Numbered from the stretch's first letter, positions 17,772-26,792 are shown. The stretch is DNA of 64,000 nt from Muribaculaceae bacterium (GCA_014867205.1 WGUO01000020.1:1-64000); one strand, 5' to 3'. Translations and numbers: made by a program. The notes: a model not told the origin generated them from the sequence alone.

Positions 17772-18398
17772 TTAGACGGGTTCGTTGAGAAGGTCCATGA
17801 ATTCCATGGTCTTGGACTCCATAGCGTTCATGACGCGGTTGATGCGTGCCACGAGGTAATTATAGGCGAACAGGGCGATGATACCGACCACGAGACCGGC
17901 CACAGTGGTGACCAGAGCCTGGTAGATGCCGCTTGAGAGCACGGTGATATTGGCCGATGTGCCGGCGTTGGCCAGCGAGAAGAAAGCGTCGATCATTCCG
18001 ACTACAGTTCCGAGGAAGCCGAGCATCGGTGCTCCGGCGGCAGTTGTGGAGAGCCAGGGGAGGCCCTTGCCGAGGTTTGCCACCTCGATGTTGCCGGTGT
18101 TCTCGATAGCGACAAGCACGTCGTTCATGTTACGGCCGATGCGCGAGAGACCCTTGTCGATCAGACGTGCGTATGGAGTGTTGGTCTTTCTGCAGAGATT
18201 GTGCGCGGACTCGATGTCGGACTCATGCACATAGTCGCGGATGCGGTTCATGAAAGTCTTGTCCTCCTTGGCGGCGCGGCCAATCACGATGCAGCGCTCG
18301 GTGAAGACATATATAGTGACCAAAAGCAGAATCGCCAGAGGAATCATGATGTAGCCGCCATCCATTACGAGCGACCAGAACGATAAAGAGGGTTGCAT
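17772..18398 (-). CDS. exbB: MotA/TolQ/ExbB proton-channel family protein
   Basis: A 208-aa inner-membrane protein with three membrane spans: residues about 15-35 (MIPLAILLLVTIYVF), about 110-140 (PMLGFLGTVVGMIDAF) and about 155-180 (ALVTTVAGLVVGIIALF). The conserved LGFLGTVVGM and TTVAGLVVGI segments form the channel lining with the ExbD Asp. It heads the exbB-exbD-tonB unit. A 146-bp AT-rich repeat spacer separates it from pdxJ. Confidence 0.9.
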   Translation of the reverse strand: MQPSLSFWSLVMDGGYIMIPLAILLLVTIYVFTERCIVIGRAAKEDKTFMNRIRDYVHESDIESAHNLCRKTNTPYARLIDKGLSRIGRNMNDVLVAIENTGNIEVANLGKGLPWLSTTAAGAPMLGFLGTVVGMIDAFFSLANAGTSANITVLSSGIYQALVTTVAGLVVGIIALFAYNYLVARINRVMNAMESKTMEFMDLLNEPV

Positions 18399-18429
18399 GA
18401 TTATTTAGGAGTTTAGGTGTTAGGGGTGA

Positions 18430-18545
18430 GGGTAATTATTAATTATTAATTATTAAAGATAAGAGATTGATTTATAGCGAATTGGTTATTAATAGCTAAT
18501 CTTTGATCACTAATCTTTAATATTTAATCTTTAATCTTTAATATT
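18430..18545. repeat. low-complexity AT-rich tandem repeats
   Basis: The pdxJ-exbB spacer holds repeated ATTAATTATTAATTATTA and then several copies of a CTTTAATATTTAAT-like unit. Such tracts are prone to slippage. Comparable simple repeats occur at 39895-39935 and 48135-48172. Confidence 0.6.
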
Positions 18546-19258
18546 TATTTCAGGCACTCGAGGTATGCGCGGATTGTGCGCTCGATGCCGAGATAGAGTG
18601 CGTCGGATATAATGGCGTGACCGATGCTGACCTCATCGAGCAGTGGGAGCGAGCACTTGAAATACCGCAGGTTCTCGAGATTAAGGTCATGGCCGGCATT
18701 GAGTCCGATGCCGAGCTTGCGTGCCTCCTCTGAAGCGGAGACGAAGGGCCTGACGGCCGATTCCGGGTCCTTGGGATACTCGTCTGCATAAGGCTTTGTG
18801 TATAATTCGACGCGGTCAGCGCCGATTGCAGCGGCGGCACGCACCTGCACCGGGTCGGCGTCAACAAAAATGGATACGCGAATTCCGGCGTTGCGTAACC
18901 GGGCCACGATATCCTGCAGAAAGTCGCGGTTTGCCACGACATCCCATCCGGCCGAGCTTGTCAGCGCGTCGGGGGCGTCGGGCACGAGAGTCACCTGTGC
19001 GGGAGCGGCCATGATGACGAGCTCGATGAATTCAGGCGAGGGGTAGCCCTCGATATTGAACTCCGTGGAGACGAGCCGCGACAGCAACTCGACGTCGCGG
19101 CGTGTGATGTGGCGCTCGTCGGGGCGTGGGTGTACCGTTATGCCCTGTGCGCCAAAACTCTCGCAGTCAGCAGCAAAACGCTCTACGTCGGGGATGTTCT
19201 CGCCACGTGCGTTGCGCAGCGTGGCCACCTTGTTGATATTGACACTGAGTCTTGTCAT
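18545..19258 (-). CDS. pdxJ: pyridoxine 5'-phosphate synthase
   Basis: A 237-aa enzyme of the DXP-dependent vitamin B6 pathway that condenses 1-deoxyxylulose 5-phosphate with 3-amino-2-oxopropyl phosphate. The start at 19258 gives the usual [20 protein letters not shown]-terminus; the longer frame to 19315 adds an unrelated 19 residues. Conserved segments are [33 protein letters not shown] and [12 protein letters not shown], which carry the phosphate- and substrate-binding residues. It is followed by exbB and is divergent from the CBS/NAD kinase pair, a common order in Bacteroidales. Confidence 0.95.
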   Translation of the reverse strand: MTRLSVNINKVATLRNARGENIPDVERFAADCESFGAQGITVHPRPDERHITRRDVELLSRLVSTEFNIEGYPSPEFIELVIMAAPAQVTLVPDAPDALTSSAGWDVVANRDFLQDIVARLRNAGIRVSIFVDADPVQVRAAAAIGADRVELYTKPYADEYPKDPESAVRPFVSASEEARKLGIGLNAGHDLNLENLRYFKCSLPLLDEVSIGHAIISDALYLGIERTIRAYLECLK

Positions 19259-19545
19259 AACTGTATTTGTTTCTCCGATAGGATTCGGCACGAAATTTGC
19301 ATTATTAATCTGCAACGCAGATGCCTGAAATCCGTTTTATAATAAAGAATGTTGTCGGGCGTTTCCTTAATGAAGATTGTCATTGAAATCAATGTGGACG
19401 GCTTCATCGGGAAGTCAGGATAACATTTAAAGGCAAATTTACTAAAAATTCTTATAATAATCAGCGGAGGACCGAAATATTTTAACAGGAGTCATGGCGT
19501 GTGGCCCATTACGTTCGGCTGTATCCGCCGTAAAGGAGATTTACT

Positions 19546-20049
19546 ATGACAGCAAGAGATGCCGTAACCCCGGTAAGGAAAAGTGAGACCGTCGCGCCAT
19601 TGCAGAGGGTCGACGGCGGTAGGCACTTGCTCGATGTGCTGCCGCAGCTTCTTGACTCACCGCGCCGTGAGCTCGGGGTGATGGATGGTGATGAACTGAT
19701 TGGTGTAGTCGATCAGGACTCAATGCTTGAGGCACTTGGGAGGCTTATAGCACCGCGTTTTGACAGCAGTGTGATAGAGGTGGAATGTTCGCCGTCAGAC
19801 TACAGCGCGTCGCATCTGGCCCGCGCCGTCGAGGATGCCGATGTGCATCTGGTCGACCTGCTGACCACGCCCGGCGCCGACGGGCATATGCACGTCACGC
19901 TGCGTGTGCGCTGCGAGGACCCGACGGGCGCCGTGCACAGCCTGGAGCGGTATGGCTATGAGGTCACGGATGTTTACGGCAACAGCGATGTCTCGCAGAC
20001 TGCGGCCATAGAGCGTCTGCTTGGCCTGCAGGCTCTGATCAACGTGTAA
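19546..20049 (+). CDS. CBS-domain protein
   Basis: A 167-aa protein with a CBS-like segment (DELIGVVDQDSMLEALG, about 48-65) and a C-terminal ACT-like stretch (HVTLRVRCEDPTGAVHSLERYGYEV). CBS-ACT proteins of about 215-220 aa usually lie directly before NAD kinase in Bacteroidetes, as here (11 bp apart). This copy is shorter and seems to keep only part of the CBS pair. It presumably binds a nucleotide and has a regulatory role, but the ligand is unknown. Confidence 0.75.
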   Translation: MTARDAVTPVRKSETVAPLQRVDGGRHLLDVLPQLLDSPRRELGVMDGDELIGVVDQDSMLEALGRLIAPRFDSSVIEVECSPSDYSASHLARAVEDADVHLVDLLTTPGADGHMHVTLRVRCEDPTGAVHSLERYGYEVTDVYGNSDVSQTAAIERLLGLQALINV

Positions 20050-20060
20050 ATAGGACAGGG

Positions 20061-20933
20061 ATGAGAACCGTATCCATATTCGGCAATACTTTTCAGTCAG
20101 ACCATATCGACCGGCTGCGCGACTTCTTCAAGATGCTTGCCGGCATGGATGTGCGTCTTCGGGTCCAGTCCGACTTCGCCGCCTATCTCGCCGCAGACGG
20201 TGTGGATATGCCCGGTGTCGAGCGGGTTGAGGGCTTTCCGGCCGATACGGATATCGCCATCAGCATAGGGGGTGACGGAACATTCCTGCGCACTGCGGAA
20301 TGGATCGGAGACCTGGCTGTGCCGGTGATGGGCATAAATACCGGGCATCTCGGCTATCTCGCGGGATTCTCGCTCGACAGGCCGACGGAAGTGCTTGAGG
20401 CCGTGTCGGGCATATACGAGCTCTCGCCCCGCATGCGGCTCGAGCTTGAGTGCAGTTATATTCCTGAAGGTTTCTCGCCGCTCGCGCTCAACGAGGTCTC
20501 GATATCGAAAGGCGACACGACATCGATGGTGAGCATACGTGCATATATCGACGACCGCTATGTGGCCGACTACCAGGCCGACGGGCTGGTTGTGTCCACC
20601 CCGACAGGCAGTACGGCCTACAATCTGTCGTGCGGTGGACCGATAGTCCAGCCCACGGCTGAGAACATCATACTGACGCCGATTGCCCCGCACTCACTGA
20701 CGCTCAGACCGCTGGTAATCGGTGCCGGCTCGAGGCTGCGCCTTGAGGTGAGTTCGCGCGGAGAGGAGTGTCATGTAGGTGTTGACGGGCGTACATTCGC
20801 AATTCCTTCAGAGGGAATCGCGCTGAGTCTGCGTCGTGCGGCATCGCGGGTTTATGTGGTGTTGCCGGGTGGCAGTGACTTTGCCTCGATACTTCGGGCC
20901 AAACTCCGCTGGGGCGAGCGGCTCGTGCAGTAA
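20061..20933 (+). CDS. nadK: NAD kinase
   Basis: A 290-aa ATP-NAD kinase producing NADP in the cytoplasm. The catalytic GGDGTFLRT lies near residues 73-81, NTGHLGYLAGFS near 94-105, and the NAD-binding DGLVVSTPTGSTAYNLSCGGP near 175-195. Its length matches the family. It follows the CBS-domain gene closely and is convergent with secG; a 52-bp perfect palindrome lies between them. Confidence 0.96.
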   Translation: MRTVSIFGNTFQSDHIDRLRDFFKMLAGMDVRLRVQSDFAAYLAADGVDMPGVERVEGFPADTDIAISIGGDGTFLRTAEWIGDLAVPVMGINTGHLGYLAGFSLDRPTEVLEAVSGIYELSPRMRLELECSYIPEGFSPLALNEVSISKGDTTSMVSIRAYIDDRYVADYQADGLVVSTPTGSTAYNLSCGGPIVQPTAENIILTPIAPHSLTLRPLVIGAGSRLRLEVSSRGEECHVGVDGRTFAIPSEGIALSLRRAASRVYVVLPGGSDFASILRAKLRWGERLVQ

Positions 20934-20944
20934 TGGCCCTGACG

Positions 20945-20985
20945 GCGGCTTGCTACCTTCAGTCGCAACACTCGACATGGGATAG
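20945..20985. repeat. dispersed repeat, solitary copy of the 53-bp family
   Basis: TTGCTACCTTCAGTCGCAAC followed by ACTCGACATGGGAT matches the core of the tandem units at 181-286 with few changes. It sits just after the nadK stop. Confidence 0.7.
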
Positions 20986-21017
20986 TGAAGGGGGTTATAT
21001 GGGATAAAAGGGAAAGT

Positions 21018-21069
21018 ACAGAATCGACAGAGCCTGACAGTCATGACTGTCAGGCTCTGTCGATTCTGT
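21018..21069. terminator. 52-bp perfect palindrome between convergent genes
   Basis: Two 26-base arms (left arm starts ACAGAATCGACAGAGCC, right arm ends GGCTCTGTCGATTCTGT) abut at TCATGA with no spacer. It lies between the ends of nadK and secG, so a bidirectional terminator role is likely, but neither side has a T-run, which is unusual. Confidence 0.65.
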
Positions 21070-21088
21070 TCAGATTGTTTGAGAATGT

Positions 21089-21466
21089 TTACTTGGCGGG
21101 AGCAGGAGCGGGAGTCGCTGCCGGGGCTGCGGCGGGCTTGGCTGCGGGAGCCGGGGTTGCCTTGGACGGAGCGTTCACGGGAGCGGGAGCAGCGCTGTTG
21201 GGAGCGGGAGCCGCAGCCGGAGTGATGGCGGAAACGTTTACCGGAGTCTTCACTGTGAACGAGGCGAAGATCGAGAGCACGCAGATGAATATAGCGAGGC
21301 TCCAGGTTGCCTTCTCGATGAAGTCGGTTGTCTTGCGGTATCCGAGATACTGGTTTCCGCTTGAATAGTCAGAGGCGAGACCGCCACCTTTTGATTTCTG
21401 GATGAGCACGGCACCGATCAGGAGTACCGATGCAATCACGATTAGAATGCTGAGAAAGATATACAT
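21089..21466 (-). CDS. secG: preprotein translocase subunit SecG
   Basis: A 125-aa inner-membrane protein with two membrane spans (IFLSILIVIASVLLIGAVLI and LAIFICVLSIFASF) around the conserved cytoplasmic loop QKSKGGGLASDYSSGNQYLG. It stabilises SecYE and aids SecA-driven export. The C-terminal about 45 residues are almost only Ala, Pro and Lys, an extension absent from most SecG proteins. Last gene of the minus-strand acyltransferase-to-secG run. Confidence 0.93.
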   Translation of the reverse strand: MYIFLSILIVIASVLLIGAVLIQKSKGGGLASDYSSGNQYLGYRKTTDFIEKATWSLAIFICVLSIFASFTVKTPVNVSAITPAAAPAPNSAAPAPVNAPSKATPAPAAKPAAAPAATPAPAPAK

Positions 21467-21522
21467 ATCTAAAAAATGTTAAATTCGGTTGTGTTTGACT
21501 TCTCAAGGGTAACTGAGGGTCG

Positions 21523-22296
21523 TCAGGGCTTGGCGTTTTCCTGATTTTTAATCAATTTCTTAAGAAATCGCATTTGGTATGCAAAGTAAATACTTTTTTT
21601 TGGATTATTCAAACTTAATTCATTAATAATTTCAAGGGCCTTGGTGTAGTTTCCGTTTTTGACCATAAGTCTGAACAGTGCCTCGGAGAGAGATGAGTCG
21701 GGTTTTGCAGCCTCAGGGGCGGCAGACTTCGGCTCGGGCTGAGAGTCCTCGGCACCCGACACCATTGAGTCCGGGTTAGCCTGATCTTCAGCCTCGGCGG
21801 AGAGAGAGGGTGCGGCCTGAACCTGAGGTCTTGCGGGGCTATTGGACTTGGCCTGGGATTTGGGGCTTTTCGGGGGGACTGCCTTGAGGAATGAGTCAAT
21901 GAGGCTTGCGGTGCTGTCGGTGCTGTCGGAGTCGGGATCGCTCCCGCTGTCGGTGAAATCAGAATCCTCACTGTCGTCGGCCTCGGATTCGAGCATGGTG
22001 ACGTAATCAACGGCTGGGGCTACTACGAGTTCCTCGATCTCAGGGGCTTCGGCGGCCTGTTCAGAGGCGAAGCGGTTGATAAACGAGTCGATGGTGGCCT
22101 CAGTGGAGAGTTGAGGAGACTGCATGTCGGGATAGAAACTTGCGAACTCGGCCGGGTCAATGCCGATTAAAGTGCGCAGGGTGGCCTCGTCGCCGACGCA
22201 TGCCGCGATTCGTCGCACGAGCCGCGTGCGTTCCTCAGCCGAAGCCGAGGGGAGCGCGTCGATATCGGGATTGATGAAGTAGGGATACTGTTCCAT
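21523..22296 (-). CDS. conserved Bacteroidales protein of unknown function (between lptE and secG)
   Basis: A 257-aa protein not assigned to a named family. Residues 1-100 are a folded-looking acidic N-terminus (EQYPYFINPDIDALPSAS), 105-195 are low-complexity Ser/Asp/Pro-rich, and 200-257 form a TPR-like helical pair (EALFRLMVKNGNYTKALEII, SIYFAYQMRFLKKLI). Its position between lptE and secG is common in Bacteroidales, which suggests an envelope-biogenesis role, but that is inference from neighbours only. Confidence 0.7.
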   Translation of the reverse strand: MEQYPYFINPDIDALPSASAEERTRLVRRIAACVGDEATLRTLIGIDPAEFASFYPDMQSPQLSTEATIDSFINRFASEQAAEAPEIEELVVAPAVDYVTMLESEADDSEDSDFTDSGSDPDSDSTDSTASLIDSFLKAVPPKSPKSQAKSNSPARPQVQAAPSLSAEAEDQANPDSMVSGAEDSQPEPKSAAPEAAKPDSSLSEALFRLMVKNGNYTKALEIINELSLNNPKKSIYFAYQMRFLKKLIKNQENAKP

Positions 22297-22338
22297 GATA
22301 AGATGCTTGCCTGAGGTGGGGAATGTTTGGGGTGTGGT

Positions 22339-22860
22339 CTACCAGTTTCCGAACGTGGCGTTGAATATCAGGTTGACGAGTTCCTCGCTGATCTGCTGGC
22401 ACAGGTCGTCCTGGACGTCGGTCAGCATCAGCGAGGCGTCAAACTGCCTGTAGGCCGAGAAGGTCTGGTCGATATTGTTGGCCGGGTTCTTGTTGTCGGT
22501 ATATTTGACGTGTACGGTTATTGTCAGTCGTGTCTCGGTGGCGTAGGCGTCGGTTCCGACTGCCTGGGGCGAGAGTGAGTATCCGGTGATCTCGCCCTCG
22601 AGCATGAGGTCGGCGCTGTTGGAGTCGATTTCCTGAAGCCGGGTGTTGCGCGACACGTAGTCGAGCAGCTCATTCTCGAAAGTCTGCTGGAGCGGCGGGT
22701 ACACGAGGGCCGCGCGAATCGGGAAATTTCCGATATCGACCGTCTTGTATATATCGTAGTTTAAAGCCGAGCCATTGAGGGTATATCTGGGCACGCAACT
22801 GACGGCGAGAGCGAGCAGCGGCACTATGATGGTCAGCACGACGAGTTGCTTAAATCTCAT
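22339..22860 (-). CDS. lptE: LptE-family LPS-assembly lipoprotein
   Basis: A 173-aa lipoprotein: signal peptide with lipobox LAVSC and the lipidated C22. The body matches the LptB/LptE family of Bacteroidetes (LNYDIYKTVDIGNFPI, YPPLQQTFENELLDYVSR, LEGEITGYSLSPQAV). LptE plugs the LptD barrel and helps place LPS in the outer leaflet of the outer membrane. Its start overlaps the end of the sigma-54 activator gene by 11 bp. Confidence 0.88.
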   Translation of the reverse strand: MRFKQLVVLTIIVPLLALAVSCVPRYTLNGSALNYDIYKTVDIGNFPIRAALVYPPLQQTFENELLDYVSRNTRLQEIDSNSADLMLEGEITGYSLSPQAVGTDAYATETRLTITVHVKYTDNKNPANNIDQTFSAYRQFDASLMLTDVQDDLCQQISEELVNLIFNATFGNW

Positions 22861-24028
22861 ATTCCTGGATTTTGCGGTATAGTGTACGGAGAGAGATGTT
22901 GAGGTCCTCGGCGGTCTTGCGCTTGTTTCCGTTATTGCGGGCGAGAGTCTCGACGATTGTGGCGCGTTCGGCGTCGCTGAGCGACTGATGCTGAGGCCTG
23001 ACGCCGAGCAGGTCAGACTCAGGATACTTCACGAGCGACGTTACCGAGGGGACCTCGCAGAAGTCGCCCGTGCGTACCTCCGCCGGGTCACGGCTGTCGA
23101 CCTTGGCGCGCAGTTGCTCGAGATCCGACTTGAGCGAGAGTACAAGTTGCCAGAGCATCTTGCGCTCGGCCTCATAGTCCTGCTGCCTGTGAGAGGCGAC
23201 AGGTGTCGAGAGTCCGGAGTGGTCGATGGGAAGTGTGTCAAGCAGTTGCTCGCGAGATATCTCCTGACCGGCGTCGAAGAGGGCGAGCTGCTCTACGATA
23301 TTCTTAAGCTGGCGCACGTTGCCCGGCCACCTGTAGAGAGTCATGGCGTGGACGGCCGCGTCGGAGAAGGATATCGGCTCGGTCATGTATTTGCGGGCGA
23401 AGTCAGATGCGAACTTGCGGGCCAGCAGATGGATGTCGGCGCCCCGGTCGTGCAGGTTGGGCACGACAATCGAGATGGTCGAGAGCCGGTAATAGAGGTC
23501 TTCGCGGAATTTTCCTCTCTTGACGGCATCGAGCAGGTCGACATTGGTGGCTGCCACGATTCTGACATTGGTTTTCTGGACGTTCGACGATCCGACCTTG
23601 AGGAACTCGCCTGACTCCAGGACGCGGAGCAGGCGCGCCTGGGTCGTCAGCGGAAGTTCGGCGACCTCGTCGAGGAATAGTGTTCCGCCGTCGGCCTCCT
23701 CGAAATAGCCCTTGCGGGCCGCGATCGCGCCGGTGAACGAGCCCTTCTCATGGCCGAACAACTCGGAGTCGATAGTGCCCTCGGGGATGGCGCCGCAGTT
23801 GACGGCTATGTACTTCTTGTGTTTTCGGGCGCCGAACTGATGAATTATCTTTGGGAAGAACTCCTTGCCCGAGCCGCTCTCGCCTGTGACGAGCACCGAG
23901 AGGTCGATAGGGGCTACCCTGATGGCCCGTGCCACGGCGGCAAGCAGAGCCGGGGAGTTTCCGATTATGCCGAAGCGCTGTTTGGCCTGCTGCACCTCGG
24001 GCGATTCCATGTATTCTTGATTTGGCAT
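22850..24028 (-). CDS. sigma-54-type AAA+ transcriptional activator, Fis-family HTH
   Basis: A 392-aa enhancer-binding-protein-like regulator. The AAA+ domain starts near residue 20 with Walker A GESGSGKE at 49-56, the sigma-54 contact loop as GSFTGA at 96-101, and Walker B GGTLFLDEVAE. The Fis-type HTH is at the end (KRKTAEDLNISLRTLYRKIQ). There is no N-terminal receiver or sensor domain. Genes of this type lie in a conserved Bacteroidetes cluster with lptE and secG. Targets are unknown. Confidence 0.9.
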   Translation of the reverse strand: MPNQEYMESPEVQQAKQRFGIIGNSPALLAAVARAIRVAPIDLSVLVTGESGSGKEFFPKIIHQFGARKHKKYIAVNCGAIPEGTIDSELFGHEKGSFTGAIAARKGYFEEADGGTLFLDEVAELPLTTQARLLRVLESGEFLKVGSSNVQKTNVRIVAATNVDLLDAVKRGKFREDLYYRLSTISIVVPNLHDRGADIHLLARKFASDFARKYMTEPISFSDAAVHAMTLYRWPGNVRQLKNIVEQLALFDAGQEISREQLLDTLPIDHSGLSTPVASHRQQDYEAERKMLWQLVLSLKSDLEQLRAKVDSRDPAEVRTGDFCEVPSVTSLVKYPESDLLGVRPQHQSLSDAERATIVETLARNNGNKRKTAEDLNISLRTLYRKIQEYEI

Positions 24029-24033
24029 GTTTC

Positions 24034-24930
24034 CTATTTTGTTTTCAGTGCGTAGGTACGCTCGCGCAGCATCTGGCCGAACGCGTCGAGGTCGGTATAG
24101 GCGCCCTGCTCGTCAGGCATGATGGGCTCGCCGAACGACACATGCATCTCCCTGTCGGTCTTGTTGAAGAGCTCGCGGGGAAGCCGGAGCGTGCGGAGAC
24201 GCCAGTCAATCAGGCCGAGGATGTTGAAGAATGCCGAGTTGTGGTCGTGGAAATAAACCGGTATCACGGGGACCTTCAGCTGCTTGATGAGCCGGATTAT
24301 CGAGGGTTGCCAGGGACGGTCGGCGATTCGGAGTTGGCGGTTTATCTTCGACACGGCGCCGGCGGGGAAGAATCCCATCGGATGGCCGGCGCGCACATGG
24401 GCTATGGCCTGGCGGATGCCATGCATGGTGGCAGCCTTCTTCTTCGGGTCGTCGCTGCCCGAGGGGTCAACGGCGATGAACGACGGGCGCATCGCCGTCA
24501 GATAATTCAGGAACATATTGACCATCACCTTGAAATCCTCCCGGTGACGCCCTATGATGTCGATGAGCATGATGCCGTCGAGCGCGCCGAGCGGGTGATT
24601 GCTGACAGTGACGAACGGCTGCTCCGGGAAACGGTCGAGAACCTGCTCGTTGTCTATGCGCTTACGGATACGGTATGCGTCGTCGATAAGCAGGTTGGAG
24701 AAAGGGACGCCCGTCGTGTAGCAATATTTGCCATGCACAGCGTTGCACTTGTCGAGAATCAGCCAATGCATGATCTTCTCGACTACCTTAGGGTGGCCGT
24801 CGAGTAGAGGAATCATCTTGCGGATATCCTCATAATTCAATATGTCAGGTCTGACACCCTCCGCGCAGAGCCGGCCGTCGGCGTTGATATATCTTTTGGC
24901 TGCGCCGGGGTTTTCAGTATTTGAATCCAT
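24034..24930 (-). CDS. lysophospholipid/glycerol acyltransferase family protein
   Basis: A 298-aa PlsC-type acyltransferase. The catalytic NHx4D motif is NHPLGALD (H112, D118), followed by a glycine-rich phosphate-binding region (GHPMGFFPAGAVS, near 185) and VPVIPVYFHDHNSAFF. Such enzymes acylate lysophosphatidate or ornithine-type lipids at the inner membrane. First gene of the minus-strand run leading to secG, with 5 bp to the activator gene and its own promoter at 24965-24995. Confidence 0.85.
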   Translation of the reverse strand: MDSNTENPGAAKRYINADGRLCAEGVRPDILNYEDIRKMIPLLDGHPKVVEKIMHWLILDKCNAVHGKYCYTTGVPFSNLLIDDAYRIRKRIDNEQVLDRFPEQPFVTVSNHPLGALDGIMLIDIIGRHREDFKVMVNMFLNYLTAMRPSFIAVDPSGSDDPKKKAATMHGIRQAIAHVRAGHPMGFFPAGAVSKINRQLRIADRPWQPSIIRLIKQLKVPVIPVYFHDHNSAFFNILGLIDWRLRTLRLPRELFNKTDREMHVSFGEPIMPDEQGAYTDLDAFGQMLRERTYALKTK

Positions 24931-24964
24931 AATGTTGAAACAATGTATAGACTGAACAGAACCA

Positions 24965-24995
24965 CAAATTTACTAAAAAAACGGATGAAAGCAAA
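24965..24995 (-). promoter_or_regulatory. promoter of the acyltransferase-secG operon
   Basis: On the minus strand TTTG (24992-24995), a 19-bp gap, then TAAATTTG (24965-24972). It predicts a leader of about 30 nt. Confidence 0.65.
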
Positions 24996-25005
24996 ATTAG
25001 GTTCC

Positions 25006-25060
25006 GACATTTGCCTGACATTTGCCTGAATTGGGGGCGGGAAGGACAGCGGGAAGGACA
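25006..25060. repeat. two adjacent short tandem duplications
   Basis: An exact 11-bp duplication GACATTTGCCT (25006-25016, 25017-25027) is followed by an exact 12-bp duplication GCGGGAAGGACA (25037-25048, 25049-25060). Both lie between the divergent acyltransferase and portal-like genes. Confidence 0.7.
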
Positions 25061-25125
25061 GCGAGAGTGTATGGATAAAGGCGGCCGGGTGAGCGAACGT
25101 CATAACTTTACGCCAAAAAACTATA

Positions 25126-26711
25126 ATGGGAACAAGAGTAATTACAGATTACGGCACAGAGGTATGCGACACCGGGTTGGTGGCGCGTGTCACAGAATGT
25201 ATCGACGGCCTGCGCCGGTTCAGAGATGACCGCGAGCGGTGCAAGCGGTTCACCTATGGCGACCAGTGGATTGACCGTATAATCGACAACGGAGTCAGCA
25301 TCAGCGAGGAGGAATACATAGCGAGCCAGGGCAACATCCCCCTCAAGAACAATCTGATACGCCGGCTGGTGCGCAATGTGCTCGGGGTGTGCCGAAACCG
25401 TTGGCAACTGCCGCGCTGCGTCGCGCGCGACGCAGCGGAGCGCAGTGCGGCCGATACGATGAATATTCTGCTCGACTGCAACGCGGCCGCCAACCGACTT
25501 GAGGAGATGTATGCCCGCACTATGGAGGAGTTTCTGATAAGCGGCATGGCGGTACACAAGAAATGGTACGGGATGCGCGGGGGCCGCAGTGACTGCTGGA
25601 CCGACCAGGTGTCTCCGTCGAGATTCTTTTTCGACGGCTCAAGCCGAGACTTCCGTGGCTCGGATGTATCGCTGGTCGGCGAGGTGCATGAGATGCGGTT
25701 AGAGGACGTGTGCGCCACATTCGCCGCCACGCCCGTCGAGGCAGACACCCTCTGCGGCCTGTACGGCACGTCGTCGGCCGGCGATGAGGGGAGGATGATA
25801 TGCACGGTATATGAGGTGTGGGAGCGGCGCCGTCCGATGAGGCTGCACTGCCATGACCTCCGCTGCGGCATATGGTATAAGGCCGGGCGCGGAGACGAGG
25901 CAAAGGTTGCCGCCGAGAACGAGAGGCGTCGCGTCGGGGGCTGCAAGGCCCTGATCGAGACGCGGTGGGTTGTCGACGAGGAGTGGCGCTATACTTTCAT
26001 GACGCCTGCCGGCCACGTGCTGAGGCGCGGCACGTCGCCCTACGCCCACGGCTCGCATCCGTATGTATTCAAGGCATATCCCTTTATCGACGGCGAGATA
26101 CACTCGTTTGTCAGCGACATAATCGACCAGCAGAAACTCACCAACCGGCTCATATCGATGTACGACTGGATATTGCGGGCCTCGGCCAAGGGCGTGCTTC
26201 TTTTTCCTGAAGGCTCTCTGCCCGACGGGTGCGACATCAACGAGGTCGCCGAAGAATGGGGACGTTTCAACGGCGTCATAGTCTATCGTCCGCGCGCAGG
26301 CGTGCCCGTGCCACAGCAGGTCAGCTCGAAGTCGGCCGATATAGGAATAACCGAACTGCTCGAGATACAGATGAAGATGATGGAGGATATCTCGGGTGTT
26401 AACGGGGCGCTTCAGGGCCGGCTCGACAGCAACTCGATGAGTGGCACGCTCTACAACCAGCAGACGCGCAACTCACTGACCGCACTGGCCGACCTGCTGA
26501 AAAGTTTCGACGACTTCATGCTTCAGTGCGCATCGGTCGATGCCTCAAATATAAGGAATACTACAGCCGGCGACGCATCGAGGCGATTGCCGGCAACTGT
26601 CCGCCGGGGCCCTCTGTCCTTTCGTCCGACAGGAATTTTTTCAGCACACCCTACGACTTCTCCTTTATCCTGGGAGGCGCCACCGGCGGCCAGGACCCGG
26701 CAGACAAATAA
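25126..26711 (+). pseudogene. orphan phage-portal-like protein gene, frameshifted near its 3' end
   Basis: The frame from 25126 resembles P22-type phage portal proteins: a polar N-terminus (FTYGDQWIDRIIDNG), a NIPLKNNLIRRLVRNVLGVCRN-like stretch near 70-90, SPSRFFFDGSSRDFRGSD, YVFKAYPFIDGEIHSFVSD, DQQKLTNRLISMYDW and the characteristic ISGVNGALQGRLDSNSMSG. Near base 26527 the meaningful reading moves to the -1 frame, giving CLKYKEYYSRRRIEAIAG and STPYDFSFILGG, and ends at 26711; in the original frame translation runs on as unlikely sequence to 26754. A single-base deletion or a programmed shift would explain it. No terminase, protease, capsid or tail gene is near. It may be a prophage relic or a domesticated gene. 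Confidence 0.6.
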
Positions 26712-26792
26712 TGAGGCGGCCTGCACTTTTTTCAGTGCGGGTCGCTTTTTTTGACATATTATGAGACTTTTATGATAATTAACAGGATGATG

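Noticed and set aside
25126..26754. Complete prophage
   Set aside because: Only one phage-like gene is present; no terminase, capsid, tail, lysis or integrase genes adjoin it.
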